Numbered from the stretch's first letter, positions 11,801 to 19,910 are shown. The stretch: 64,000 nucleotides of DNA from Corydoras sp. C115 (GCA_019802505.1 JAFMOC010000434.1:290001-354000), one strand, 5' to 3'. The notes: generated by a model from the sequence alone, not told the origin. Program-made: numbers and translations.

Positions 11801-13353
11801 ACGTTCTAGTGATGAAAGTCTCCTGGTGCTTCAACCTTATTGTGATGCTAACTCTCACTCTGTTGCGTTCACCACTGCAAAGTGATGGCATGATCTTTCC
11901 AAATCGGTCCATAAGGCAGAATCACTGAGCATCTTTAAGAAAACTCAAAACTCAAACTCAAAACACATCTCTGTCTCAAACACCTGATGTAAAAAAATAA
12001 TAATAAAAAACGGCAAAGAACACAAGGTGGAACTAAAATTCAAAGTGAGCTCTACACCCGAGCCGAGGTGTGAGAATTACTTGAGTTGTAAACCCCTCTA
12101 AGCATGCCATGCTCAATGTAGCTCAGTTTAGAGGCGGAGCCGGACAGCGAGTGGAAACCATAACCATACACACAAATTACACACACTACTTCATTCAGAT
12201 CAACCGAGTGGGAGGAGTTTAGGTTCCTGTGAACTACAGCAGCACTGAAGCACGGTGGTAAATCATACATGGACGGTTTGTCGGCGCTGTGCAGCAGAGG
12301 TGAGATATGTTTTCAGAAACATTACAAACATGCTTACACATATTCAACAGAATCATCCACATCAATAACCAGAGCTAAAAACCTGCAACCCAACAATAAT
12401 CTCCTCTACCATCCATCCATTAACTTCTGCTTTATCCTCTACTAGGGTCCCAATGCCCATCCAGGGGAGAACGTCTCGGGCGCTGGGCAGACACACCCAG
12501 GACAGGATGCCAATCCATCACTGGACACACACTCAATCTCTCACAGACACAGTCTATATGGGGCAATTTGGAGAATTCAATTGACCTTGATCCATGTTTT
12601 TGGACTGTGGGAGGAAACCGGAAAATCCGGTGGAAACCCATGAGGACACGGGGAAACATGGAAACTCCACCAAGATGGGGATTCGAACCGGGAATCCCTA
12701 GCGCTGAGAGGAGAACATGCTAATTACTAAGCCACCATGCCACCCCTCTCCACTACTATTTTACACTAACTTAACTAAAAGCAATTTAAGGTGTGAACTC
12801 AACTCTGCTTTCAGATGGAAAATCAGGCAGGAACAAATCCATTACTGAAGCAATAATTATTATTATAAATTATTATTTTTTTATAAATGATTAGATTATG
12901 GGGGCGGCACGGTGGCTTAGTGATTAGCATGTTCTCCTCTCCGCTTTAGGGATTCCTGGTTCGAATCCCCATCTGGGTGGAGTTTCCATGTTCTCCCCGT
13001 GTCTGCGTGGGTTTCCTCCGGGTTCTCCGGTTTCCTCCCACAGTCCAAAAACATGGATCAAGTCAATTGAGTCTTCTCCAAAATTCTCCAAATTGCCCCA
13101 TATAGAGTGTGTTTGTGTGAGTGAGTGTGTGCCCAGCGATGGATTGGTGCATCTGCCTAGCGCCGAAAACGTTCTCCCTTGGATGGGCATGGGGAACTCC
13201 CCCCCCCGCCACACTAAAAAAGGATAAAGCAGAAGATAATGGATGGATGGATGAATTTTATAGAATATAGATTTGAACTTTACCTTTTAATATTAGCTGA
13301 GATTTCTCTGCACTCTGGACACCACCAGATCTGCTAACACTGGCAGCTGCCAT
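1..13353 (-). CDS. wwp2: wwp2, NEDD4-family E3 ubiquitin ligase (5' coding part, five exons)
   Basis: WWP2 is a cytosolic HECT-type E3 that binds PPxY-containing substrates through WW domains and uses its C2 domain for membrane or intramolecular contacts. Coding pieces, in transcript order on the minus strand, are 13353-13284, 8601-8445, 7637-7516, 4851-4720 and 65-1; they keep frame across all four junctions and give 182 codons. The N-terminus (MAAASVSRSG..EKSQLILK) resembles the start of vertebrate WWP2. VVSAKP, SSETKKTGKR and LDLKLWSCHTLRKELLG match its C2 domain (about residues 18-120), and ENKGAVVSGGEL follows as in WWP2. These stretches fit WWP2 better than WWP1 or ITCH, which have different residues there. 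The WW and HECT domains lie beyond position 1. Introns hold a Tc1 relic, SINEs, hAT-like DNA and a 2.8-kb satellite. The family call is strong; the last exon is less certain. Confidence 0.9.
306..395 (-). repeat. tRNA-SINE family 3 fragment (3' part)
   Basis: Read on the minus strand, the tail half of a fish SINE (CTTGTAAGTCGCTTTGGATA and a TGTAA-rich end) is joined directly to Mermaid-like SINE sequence. Fuller copies occur at 28229, 32211, 53646 and 56845. Confidence 0.6.
396..775 (+). repeat. Mermaid/DANA-like tRNA-derived SINE
   Basis: The head carries a Pol III A box (TGGTTTAGTGGTTAGCA) and a B box, here changed to GGTACGAATCC. The body has GTTTCCATGTTCTCC and CCAAATTGCCCCATATAG, and it ends in a GAAT-repeat tail. 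Bases 396-432 look like a scrap of a second SINE body. A Tc1-like element begins at the tail. Confidence 0.85.
778..2054 (+). mobile_element. Tc1-like DNA transposon, degenerate
   Basis: A 1277-bp element with imperfect terminal inverted repeats of about 50 bp: left begins ATGGACACAG, right ends CTGTGTTCAT, sharing TCAGATTTTGGCAAGACAAA. TA dinucleotides flank both ends (776-777 and 2055-2056), the Tc1/mariner target duplication. The transposase inside is broken. Confidence 0.88.
961..1906 (+). pseudogene. Tc1-like transposase relic
   Basis: The N-terminal helix-turn-helix region (MPKIHPVTKALIIKTLKTKS to KPRSGRPHKT, 961-1140) is in one frame, the middle in others, and the C-terminal DDE part in another (1625-1906). 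The latter contains QQDGAPSHTS and SPDMNIIEHVW, the second Asp and the Glu of the catalytic triad. Several frameshifts and stops separate the parts, so no active enzyme is encoded. Confidence 0.88.
2113..2463 (+). repeat. Mermaid/DANA-like SINE, full length
   Basis: Complete copy from GGCGGCACGGTGGCTTAGTG to a GAAT-repeat tail, with intact A box (TGGCTTAGTGGTTAGCA) and B box (GGTTCGAATCC). An 8-bp target duplication TCATTTGG lies at 2107-2114 and 2464-2471. Confidence 0.92.
2583..2757. repeat. TAATG/TAACG pentanucleotide array
   Basis: About 170 bp of imperfect AATGT/AACGT units with scattered hexamer variants. It may be an expanded SINE tail, since family 3 SINEs end in similar units. Long frames on the minus strand here are an effect of the repeat. 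Confidence 0.85.
2874..3303. repeat. CA/TG microsatellites
   Basis: Three dinucleotide tracts (2876-2909 TG, 3124-3178 CA, 3260-3301 CA) with unique sequence between. No gene is supported here. Confidence 0.9.
3592..3938 (+). repeat. Mermaid/DANA-like SINE, full length
   Basis: Head GGCGGCACAGTGGTTTAGTG, body and a GGAT-repeat tail are all present; the B box is altered (TTTTCGAATCC). Confidence 0.88.
4662..4709. repeat. TG microsatellite beside the wwp2 exon 4 donor
   Basis: An uninterrupted TG tract of about 48 bp. On the wwp2 strand it is a CA tract beginning about ten bases past the donor splice site at 4719. Confidence 0.9.
4720..4851 (-). CDS. wwp2: wwp2 exon after the C2 core
   Basis: Encodes MENVELVLELQMENKGAVVS and then a stretch ending LGTLPNHSTD, between acceptor CTCACAG and donor GTGAGT. 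It matches the end of the WWP2 C2 region (MENMQLTLNL..ENKGSVVSGGEL). The donor runs straight into a CA array (4662-4709). Confidence 0.92.
5027..5376 (+). repeat. Mermaid/DANA-like SINE, full length
   Basis: GGCGGCACGGTGGCTTAGTG to a GGATGGAGGGATGG tail, with an intact B box GGTTCGAATCC. Confidence 0.9.
5955..6606 (-). mobile_element. Tc1-like element remnant
   Basis: Minus-strand sequence around 6449-6192 translates to a transposase core with GGSSIMLSC and GWIFQQDNDPKHLSKS, the DDE-domain motifs of Tc1 enzymes. The ends read GAGGTGCCCAAACTTTTGCA (right) and a decayed match (left). The N-terminal part is missing and frames are broken. Confidence 0.75.
6635..6757. repeat. TA then CA compound microsatellite
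   Basis: TA tract of about 60 bp followed by CA/TATACA repeats. It abuts the Tc1 remnant, suggesting insertion at a TA-rich target. Confidence 0.9.
7138..7276 (-). repeat. Mermaid/DANA-like SINE, head half only
   Basis: The minus strand holds the tRNA-like head (B box GGTTCGAATCC) and first body segment, then stops; 3' truncated. Confidence 0.8.
7516..7637 (-). CDS. wwp2: wwp2 C2-domain exon 2
   Basis: Forty full codons (NVTPQSRLDL to RTHHGK), entered and left at phases that fit the neighbouring exons. The acceptor is TATGCAG at the very edge of an 80-bp TG array, and the donor is GTAGGT. LDLKLWSCHTLRKELLG is nearly the WWP2 sequence. Confidence 0.93.
7646..7727. repeat. CA microsatellite at a wwp2 acceptor
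   Basis: About 80 bp of CA on the plus strand, so TG on the wwp2 strand. It ends nine bases before the exon that starts at 7637 and takes the place of a polypyrimidine tract. Confidence 0.92.
7785..8110. mobile_element. hAT-like nonautonomous element or fragment
   Basis: Contains paired AATCGCGATTCG and AATCGATTC motifs near its left end and a long G-run/C-run pair (8036-8060). The same layout recurs at 57885-58320, where part of it codes a zinc-finger-like segment. Class is inferred from that copy. Confidence 0.5.
8129..8384 (+). repeat. Mermaid/DANA-like SINE, truncated at both ends
   Basis: Starts inside the head at GCATGTTCTCC and stops at GGATGGGCATG. It lies in the wwp2 intron, about 60 bp from an exon. 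Confidence 0.8.
8445..8601 (-). CDS. wwp2: wwp2 C2-domain exon 1
   Basis: Fifty-one full codons between acceptor CTCCAG (above 8601) and donor GTAAGC (below 8445). The translation runs from VVSAKPQSPK to WNEDLT. SSETKKTGKR is a close match to the WWP2 C2 domain. A 60-bp CA/TG array begins about 18 bp upstream of the acceptor. A truncated SINE ends about 60 bp past the donor. Confidence 0.92.
8619..11375. repeat. CACACAGCGAGAGA satellite array, about 2.8 kb
   Basis: After a 60-bp CA tract come blocks of CACACACAGAC units, then several dozen units of about 14-20 bp built as GCGAGAGACACACACACACA. From about 9800 to 11130 the array is broken by short single-copy pieces (see findings). It fills the intron between the first two wwp2 coding exons. 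Very long open frames on both strands are repeat translation rich in Cys/Val/Ser or His/Thr/Arg, not proteins. Confidence 0.95.
11519..11935 (+). mobile_element. LINE reverse-transcriptase C-terminal fragment
   Basis: Reads LVQALSLSRLNHCNALLAGL and, after frameshifts, LQLIQNSAARLVFYQHKNSY. This is the conserved end of reverse transcriptase in fish L2-like LINEs. It is frameshifted, interrupted by a CT tract and 5' truncated. Confidence 0.8.
12409..12746 (-). repeat. Mermaid/DANA-like SINE, full length
   Basis: Minus-strand copy with tail at 12409 and tRNA-like head ending GGTGGCTTAGTAATTAGCAT near 12714-12740; B box GGTTCGAATCC intact. Confidence 0.88.
12902..13254 (+). repeat. Mermaid/DANA-like SINE, full length
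   Basis: GGCGGCACGGTGGCTTAGTG head, a small internal duplication (TTCTCCAAAATTCTCCAAAT) and a GGATGGAT tail that ends about 30 bp from the wwp2 exon 2 donor. Confidence 0.88.
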
Positions 13354-13364
13354 TACATCACCAC
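13284..13364 (-). CDS. wwp2: wwp2 first coding exon (start codon exon)
   Basis: Acceptor CTTCAG lies just above 13364 and donor GTAAAG just below 13284. The main ATG is at 13353-13351 and codes 23 residues plus one base. The start context is G at -3 and G at +4. An ATG-TAA pair at 13358-13353 shares its last A with the main ATG. EKSQLILK lines up with EKSQLTLK of human WWP2, which fixes frame and start. Confidence 0.88.
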
Positions 13365-13388
13365 CTGAAGGACACGCATCAAAACATT

Positions 13389-13445
13389 TACATTTAGTCA
13401 TTCAGCAGACGCCTTTAACCAAAGTGACTTCCAAGTGAAAGAAAA
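13389..13445 (-). repeat. tRNA-SINE family 3, tail fragment
   Basis: Degenerate match to the TCGCTTTGGATAAAAGCGTC tail seen at 28229 and 32211. Confidence 0.55.
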
Positions 13446-13530
13446 ACAAGGAAGAACGTTCAGGAGAAACCAGCTGCAGTAACTCACACCATAGACATGA
13501 CACCATCTCCTTAGTTCTGATAATGTAGAG

Positions 13531-13802
13531 TATCAGTCAAAAGTTTGGACACACACCCCCTTTTTGCTTCATTTCATTCCATGTTTTCAGTTCCACTTTC
13601 TGTAAAGATGGCCTTTGTAGTTCTCCAATTGCATTCTGTACTCCATCTGTTTGTGTTCTACAGTACATACTGTGTACGTCCCCTTCACTCTGTTCTAATG
13701 CCCAGAACCCCAATAGTACCACCACAGAGCAGGGGTTATTTGGTGGGTGCATTATTCCAATCCCAGCAGTGTCACTGAGGTGGAGAAATGAAACTACAGC
13801 AG
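13531..13802 (-). mobile_element. Tc1-type MITE, half copy
   Basis: Begins CAGTCAAAAGTTTGGACACA, the terminal repeat of a short nonautonomous element whose full version is at 46416-47250. It runs to the mid-element GTGTCACTGAGGTGGAGAAA and then stops. The matching other half appears at 14640-14830 after LINE and SINE insertions. Confidence 0.7.
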
Positions 13803-13815
13803 CACCAATTGTTAA

Positions 13816-14045
13816 ATACGGGTGACCTGATCATGACGCAATCTGTACAAGACACTGGTGATGCTGGCCGGCCCTCAGAGAGGATGAGTCCCCCACTGAA
13901 TGTTGGTCCTCATAAGGTTTCTTTCTTAAAATATCAATATAACAGGGAGTTTTTTTCTTGCCACTGTCTCTTAATCTTGCTCTTTGGGGGTTTAAATGCT
14001 TTTAACTCTGTAAAGATGCCTTGTGATGATGTACTATTGTAACTA
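13816..14045 (+). mobile_element. LINE 3'-end fragment
   Basis: Contains GGATGAGTCCCCCACTGA, TTTTTTCTTGCCACTGTCTC and AACTCTGTAAAGATGCCTTG, a 3' UTR type shared with copies at 29528, 33670 and 28478. Assignment to an L2-like LINE rests on the AACTCTGTAAAGCTGCTTTG tail. Confidence 0.6.
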
Positions 14046-14119
14046 CTACTGCTACTTGCTGCACTAAAACCCCCTCATTGCATCAGTGTTACTGCAGAAC
14101 GGACAATAAACCATAATCC

Positions 14120-14636
14120 CTCCATCCATTATCTTCTGCTTTATCCTCTATTAGGGTCGTTCCCCATGCTCATCCAGGGGAGAAGGTTTCAGGCGCTGGG
14201 CAGATACACCCAGAACAGGGAGGCAATCTATTACTGGGCACACACTCACTCACACAGAGACACTCTATTTGGGGCAATTTAGAGCATTCATCCATCCATC
14301 CATTATCTTCCGCTTTATCCTCTACTAGGGTCGCGGGGGGGTTCCCCATGCCCATCCAGGGGAGAACGTTTTGGGCGCTGGGCAGATACACCCAGGACAG
14401 GGAGGCAATCTATCGTTGGGCACACATTCACTCACACACACACTCTATATGGGGCAATTTGGAGAACACAATTGACCTTGATCCATGTTTTTGGACTGTG
14501 GGAGGAAACCAGAGAACCCGGAGGAAACCCACACGGACACGGGGAGAACACGGAAACTCCACCCAGATTGGGATTCGAACCGGGAACCCCCAGCGCTGAG
14601 AGGAGAACATGCTAATCACTAAACAACCGTGCCACC
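14120..14636 (-). mobile_element. dimeric Mermaid/DANA-like SINE, copy 1
   Basis: On the minus strand a full SINE (14636 to about 14290) runs through its GGAT tail straight into the 3' half of a second SINE (about 14288 to 14120). One perfect 13-bp target duplication, TAAACCATAATCC, flanks the whole unit (14107-14119 and 14637-14649). The internal junction has no duplication. Confidence 0.9.
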
Positions 14637-14639
14637 TAA

Positions 14640-14830
14640 ACCATAATCCTCCACCCAAATTCTACCTGTTCTGTAATGATCCTGACCAATAAAGAACAGA
14701 GAACCAACAGGGGACTAACAACAACAAAGAACACAGATGAACTACAGTCTGTAATTATAAAACTACAAAGTCCATCAATATGATAAGTGAAAAAAACACA
14801 CAGTAGAGTGAGAAGGGGGCGTGGCCGAAC
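14640..14830 (-). mobile_element. Tc1-type MITE, other half
   Basis: Carries TTCTACCTGTTCTGTAATGA, AGTCTGTAATTATAAAACTA and ends near a GGGGGCGTGG terminal-repeat-like stretch. Together with 13531-13802 it probably formed one element. Confidence 0.6.
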
Positions 14831-15049
14831 TTTAGATGTATAATGACGTAGGATAGAAAAGGATATAAACCGCAATAATTAAAAAAAGAAAAAATAGAAT
14901 ACTATAATGACCCTTAACAGTCGGATGTTTAGAGTGTTGTGTTCGAGCTGAAGGTGATCGCTGTGTGTTGTTTGTAAGAATTCAGAGTCTCTAAGTGAAA
15001 GCTCTTTGTTTTTGTCAGATATAAACAAACATGCTAACATGCTAACAGC

Positions 15050-15290
15050 CGAGCCAAAGATCCCGAATCAAACCGCGCAGGTCGGCGGGACAGAGACGGA
15101 GCCGCGGCGCCGACACGAACCCCGCAGACTGAAAACCACCAACAATAAAATCAAATCCACTAAACTAAAATATAACATCACCTGAGATCAGAGCAGCGAT
15201 TCTGCGGCTGCTAGCTACCGATATCCACTTCCGCCTCTACTCTCAGTCAGTCAGGTGACTCCGGCAGAGCCTCCCAATGCATTCTGGGTA
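15050..15290 (-). promoter_or_regulatory. putative wwp2 promoter / CpG-rich 5' region
   Basis: This is the only CpG-rich stretch between the wwp2 start-codon exon and the intergenic repeats (for example GGAGCCGCGGCGCCGACACG near 15101-15120). It overlaps the proposed first exon. No TATA box is visible, consistent with a dispersed CpG promoter. This is inference from composition and position. Confidence 0.4.
15182..15250 (-). other. wwp2: probable wwp2 untranslated first exon
   Basis: On the minus strand the sequence ends CTGATCTCAG followed by the donor-like GTGATG at 15181. It sits at the edge of a GC-richer, CpG-containing stretch (about 15050-15260), unlike the AT-rich DNA around it. It lies upstream of the start-codon exon, as expected for a 5' UTR exon. 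The start near 15250 is a guess from composition; no TATA box is evident. Confidence 0.4.
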
Positions 15291-15326
15291 GTTTCACTAT
15301 CTAAATCGACTTTATTTCGTTTATTC

Positions 15327-15677
15327 ATTCATCCATTATCTTCCGCTTTATCCTCTATTAGGGTCGCGGGAGGGGGGTTCCTCATGCCCATCCAGGGGAG
15401 AACGTTTCGGGCGCTGGGCAGATACACCCAGGACAGGGTACCAATCTATCACTGGGCACACACTCACTCAAACAGACACATCTCTATATGGGGCAATTTG
15501 GAGAACTCAATTGACTTGATCCATGTTTTTGGACTGTGGGAGGAAACCGGAGAACCCGGAGGAAACCCACGTGGACACGGGGAGAACATGGAAACTCCAC
15601 CCAGATTGGGATTCGAACCAGGAATCCCCAGTGCTGAGAGGAGAACATGCTAACCACTAATTCATCATGCCGCCCTA
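15327..15677 (-). repeat. Mermaid/DANA-like SINE, full length
   Basis: Minus-strand copy with tail CATCCATTATCTTCCGCTTT near 15329, body, and head ending at GCCGCCC. A second SINE in the same orientation abuts it. Confidence 0.88.
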
Positions 15678-16434
15678 TCTTCTATTAGGGTCGCGGCGGG
15701 GTTCCCCATTCCCATCCAGGGGAGAACGTTTGTCGCTGGGCAGATACACTGTTAGATGTTCAATAAACGGCCTCGGAGATGCAGGTTGTTCCAAACAGAT
15801 TTTAATGCAAGTTACTGAATAGTCAACCAAATGTACAGAAAAATCATCAATGGCGGGCAACCACGATTGATGAGAGAGCTCTGGCCGAAGTCCTCTAGTT
15901 CGTCCATTTAAGTCCTTCAGGAGGGCGTGACCTGCTTCTTCTGTGTGTGCACCCCCTCCAGACATTTCTCATGTTTACATTGACCAAAACATCTCTATCT
16001 TCTAACCCATCTGGTCCTGCTTTCTGCCCCCCTCAGGGGTATGAATTTATGACAGGGTCTTGTTGACAGTCCCATTATTCAAAACTTCTGCTGACCATGC
16101 AACAGGACATTTATTCTCTTTCCCATGCTCATTCATCAACTAGTCATTTTCTCTGTTCCCTGAACTATTGAACTCATCATGAGTTTTACTTTACATTATT
16201 ACTTTTACCAAATTACTTAAAAGTATCATAAAAACCTAACAACACCCAGGACAGGACGTCAATCTATCACTGGGCACACACACACACACACACACACACT
16301 GTATATGGGGCAATTTGGAGAATTCAATTGACTTGATCCATGTTTTTGGACTGTGGGAGGAAACCGGAGAACCCGGAGGAAACCCACGCGGACACGGGGA
16401 GAACATGGAAACTCCACCCAGATGGGGATTCGGC
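15678..16434 (-). repeat. Mermaid/DANA-like SINE split by a solo LTR
   Basis: The 3' part (15678-15749) and middle part (16246-16434) are one SINE, parted by the LTR at 15750-16241. The head is missing beyond 16434. Confidence 0.85.
15750..16241 (-). mobile_element. solo LTR of a retrotransposon
   Basis: 492 bp bounded by TGTTAG and CTAACA. A 4-bp target duplication ACAC (15746-15749 and 16242-16245) restores the intact SINE sequence when the LTR is removed. On the minus strand an ATTAAA motif and a TTTATTGAACATC end resemble an LTR polyadenylation region, so minus orientation is likely. No coding part is present. Superfamily is not determined. Confidence 0.85.
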
Positions 16435-16495
16435 TTTTGACAGCATATATTTCAAATGGTGTAAAAATTCATTTCCACGTTAATAGTTGCTTCTA

Positions 16496-16826
16496 GGTGG
16501 CACGGTGGCTTAGTGGTTAGCATGTTCTCCTCTCAGCACTGAAGATTCCAGATTCGAATCCCAATCTGGGTGGAGTTTCCATGTTCCCCCATGTCCGCGT
16601 GGGTTTTCCTCCAGGTTCTCCAGCTTCTCCCACAGTCCAAAAACATGGTTTGAAGATGAATTGAATGCTCCAAATTGCCCCATATAGAGTGTGTCTGGGT
16701 GAGTGAGTGTGTACAGCAATTGATTGCTACCCAGTCCTTGTCCAGCACCCGAAACGTTCTTCCTTGGATGGGCATGAGAGAAGATCTTGATCCCCCTCCA
16801 TGACCAAGTAGAGGATTAAGAGGAAG
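16496..16826 (+). repeat. Mermaid/DANA-like SINE
   Basis: Diverged full-length copy with B box changed to GATTCGAATCC. Confidence 0.82.
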
Positions 16827-16845
16827 ATAATGAATAAAGTTACTT

Positions 16846-17154
16846 AGTGGTTAGAACGTATTCCTCTCTGTGCTGGGGCTCTGTGTTCGAATCCCGATCT
16901 GGGTGGAGTTTCCATGTGGGTTTCCTCCGGGTTCTCCGGTTTCCTCCCACAGTCCAAAAACATGGATCAAGTCAATTGAGTTCTCCAAATTGCCCCATAT
17001 AGAGTGTGTCTGGGTGAGTGAGTGTGTGCCCAGTGATAGATTGGCGTCCTGTCCTGGGTGTATCTGCCCAGCGCCCAAAACGTTCTCCCCTGGATGGGCA
17101 TGGGGAACCCCACCATAATCCTAATAGAGGATGACGCGAAGATAATGAATGGAT

Positions 17155-17156
<2 letters not shown>
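16846..17156 (+). repeat. Mermaid/DANA-like SINE lacking its first bases
   Basis: Begins at TTAGTGGTTAG, has an internal deletion after GTTTCCATG, and ends in GGATGGATATA that runs into a TA array. Confidence 0.82.

Positions 17157-17215
<59 letters not shown>
17157..17215. repeat. TA microsatellite
   Basis: About 58 bp of TA flanking the Tc1-like element; its counterpart is at 18438-18501. Confidence 0.92.
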
Positions 17216-17221
<6 letters not shown>

Positions 17222-17224
<3 letters not shown>

Positions 17225-18434
17225 TCACCGGCCACTTTATTAGGCACACCATTCTAGTAACGGGTTGGACCCCCTTTTGCCTTCCGAACTGCCTCAATTC
17301 TTCATGGCATAGATTCAACAAGGTGCTGGAAGCATTCCTCAGAGAGTTTGGTCCATATTGACATGATGGCATCACACAGTTGCCGCAGATTTGTCGGCTG
17401 CACATCCATGATGCGAATCCCCGTTCCATCACATCCCAAAGATGCTCTATTGGATTGAGATCTGGTGACTGTGGAGGCCATTTGAGTACAGTGAACTCAT
17501 TGTCATGTTCAACCAGTCTGAGATGATTCCAGCTTTATGACATGGCGCATTATCCTGCTGAAAGTAGCCATCAGATGTTGGGTACATCGTGGTCATAAAG
17601 GGATGGACATGCTCAGCAACAATACTCAGGTAGGCTGTGGCGTTGCAACGATGCTCAATTGGTACCAAGGGGCCCAAAGAGTGCCAAGAAAATATTCCCC
17701 ACACCATGACACCACCACCACCAGCCTGAACCGTTGATACAAGGCAGGATGGATCCATGCTTTCATGTTGTTGATGCCAAATTCTGACCCTACCATCCGA
17801 ATGTCGCAGCAGAAATCGAGACTCATCAGACCAGGCGACGTTTTTCCAATCTTCTATTGTCCAATTTCGATGAGCTTGTGCAAATTGTAGCCTCAGTTTC
17901 CTGTTCTTAGCTGAAAGGAGTGGCACCCGGTGTGGTCTTCTGCTGCTGTAGCCCATCTGCCTCAAAGTTTGACGTACTGTGCGTTCAGAGATGCTCTTCT
18001 GCCTACCTTGGTTGTAACGGGTGGCTATTTGAGTCACTGTTGCCTTTCTATCAGCTCGAACCAGTCTGGCCATTCTCCTCTGACCTCTGGCATCAACAAG
18101 GCATTTCCGCCCACAGAACTTCCGCTCACTGGATGTTTTTTCTTTTTTAGACCATTCTCTGTAAACCCTAGAGATGGTTGTGCGTGAAAATCCCAGTAGA
18201 TCAGCAGTTTCTGAAATACTCAGACCAGCCCTTCTGGCACCAACAACCATGCCACGTTCAAAGGCACTCAAATCACCTTTCTTCCCCATACTGATGCTCG
18301 GTTTTAACTGCAGGAGATTGTCTTGACCATGTCTACATGCCTAAATGCACTGAGTTGCCGCCATGTGATTGGCTGATTAGAAATTAAGTATTAATGAGCA
18401 GTTGGACAGGTGTACCTAATAAAGTGGCCGGTGA

Positions 18435-18437
<3 letters not shown>
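17222..18437 (-). mobile_element. Tc1-like DNA transposon, nearly intact
   Basis: About 1216 bp with terminal inverted repeats CACTCACCGGCCACTTTATT (left) and its reverse complement at the right end. It sits within a TA array, so the TA target duplication cannot be told from the repeat. The transposase lies on the minus strand. Confidence 0.92.
17223..18289 (-). pseudogene. Tc1-like transposase with one frameshift
   Basis: From ATG at 18289 an open frame runs 280 codons. It has an N-terminal paired-like helix-turn-helix (FERGMVVGARRAGLSISETA), a second DNA-binding region (VTQIATRYN..ISERTVRQTL), and the catalytic core with WSDESRF (first Asp) and FQQDNAPCH (second Asp). A single frameshift near 17510-17522 then moves the frame; the +1 frame continues with the expected SPDLNPIEHLWDVMERG (catalytic Glu). 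The coding region is otherwise clean, so the element is young, but no full enzyme is made from this copy. Confidence 0.9.

Positions 18438-18502
<65 letters not shown>
18438..18502. repeat. TA microsatellite
   Basis: Right half of the TA array split by the Tc1-like element. Confidence 0.92.
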
Positions 18503-18504
<2 letters not shown>

Positions 18505-18891
18505 CACAGTTTAATATCATAATTACTTTAATTGTATATAATGCACTTTGAAAAACAGTAATTATAGTACGTTAGTATGCATCTATAATGGACAGTGTAG
18601 TACAATAATTACATTATGTGTATAATACCCAGTAAAGTACTGCAATTACAGCATGTATGGAATCGTAACTTGTTTCCTGGTTCCCGTAATAACACTAACA
18701 CACCCTCTTTGTTCTTATAAAGGGTGTGTTGATGAGTTAAATGAGACAAGTTAGAGCAAGAATTACACCCAAATATGTGCAAAGAGCAGTAACAGAACGT
18801 ACACCAGACCAAACCATAATTAGGATTCGTGTTACAGTGCAAGTCACGATGCAGAGTATCATGGTTTATTTCACATCTGTACTCCATTAAT

Positions 18892-19410
18892 TAATTCATT
18901 CATTATCTTCCGCTTTTTCCTCTATTAGGGTCGCGGTGGGGTTCCCCATGCCCATCCAGGGGAGAACGTTTCAGGCGCTGGGCAGATACACCCAGGACAG
19001 GGCGCCAATCTATCGCTGGGCACACACTCACTCACACAGACACACTCGATATGGGGCAATTTAGAGCATTCATCCATCCATCCATTATCTTCCGCTTTAT
19101 CCTCTATTAGGGTTGCGGTGGGGTTCCCCATGCCCATCCAGGGGAGAACGTTTCAGGCGCTGGGCAGATACACCAACGACAGCGTGCCAATCTATCGCTG
19201 GGCACACACTCACTCACACAGACACACTCTATATGGGGCAATTTGGAGAACTCAATTGACTTGATCCATGTTTTTGGACTTTGGGAGGAAACCGGAGAAC
19301 CCAGAGGAAACCCACGAGGACATGGGGAGAACATGAAAACTCCACCCAGAACCGGGAATCCCTAGTGCTGAGAGGCGAACGTGCTAACCACTAAGCCACC
19401 GTGCCGCCGC
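18892..19410 (-). mobile_element. dimeric Mermaid/DANA-like SINE, copy 2
   Basis: Same structure and same internal junction (TTTAGAGCATTCATCCATCC) as 14120-14636, with its own perfect 12-bp target duplication TACTCCATTAAT (18880-18891 and 19411-19422). Confidence 0.9.
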
Positions 19411-19445
19411 TACTCCATTAATGACATGATTTAATTCTTAGAGAG

Positions 19446-19682
19446 AATTTCCATGTTCTCCCCGTGTCCTTGTGGGTTTCCTGCGGGTTCTCTGGCTTCC
19501 TTCAACAATCCAAAGAACATGGATCAAGTCAATTGAATTCTCCAAATTGCCCCATTTAGAGTGTGTTTGTGTGAGTGAGTGTGTGCCCAGCGATAGATTG
19601 GGCACACACTCTGCCTTAGGTGTATCTGCCCAGCGCCTGATATTCTCTCCCCTAGATGGGCATAAGGACCGTCCCACCCCCC
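19446..19682 (+). repeat. Mermaid/DANA-like SINE without head
   Basis: Starts at GAATTTCCATGTTCTCCCCG; the tRNA-like part is absent. Confidence 0.8.
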
Positions 19683-19705
19683 ACCCCACCCCCCCTTCGA
19701 TTCTT

Positions 19706-19910
19706 TGTCCCACCAAGTGCTACAGCTGAAGTGTTTTTGGGCAAGGCACCTAACCCTAATTGCTCCCCGGGCTCTGTGTACAAGGCTGCCCACCACTCCG
19801 GGTACATGTGCTCACTTCACTCAGTGTGTATATGTGTGTGTTCTGCACTGATGGGATGAATGTGGGGGCAGATTCCTCTGTGTGTAAGCACTGTTGGCAT
19901 CTATCTCATT
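19706..19910 (+). repeat. tRNA-SINE family 2 body fragment
   Basis: Shares CCCACCAAGT, CTCTGTGTACAAGGCTGCCC and CAGATTCCTCTGTGTGTAAG with the copy at 40505-40805; the head is missing. Confidence 0.65.
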
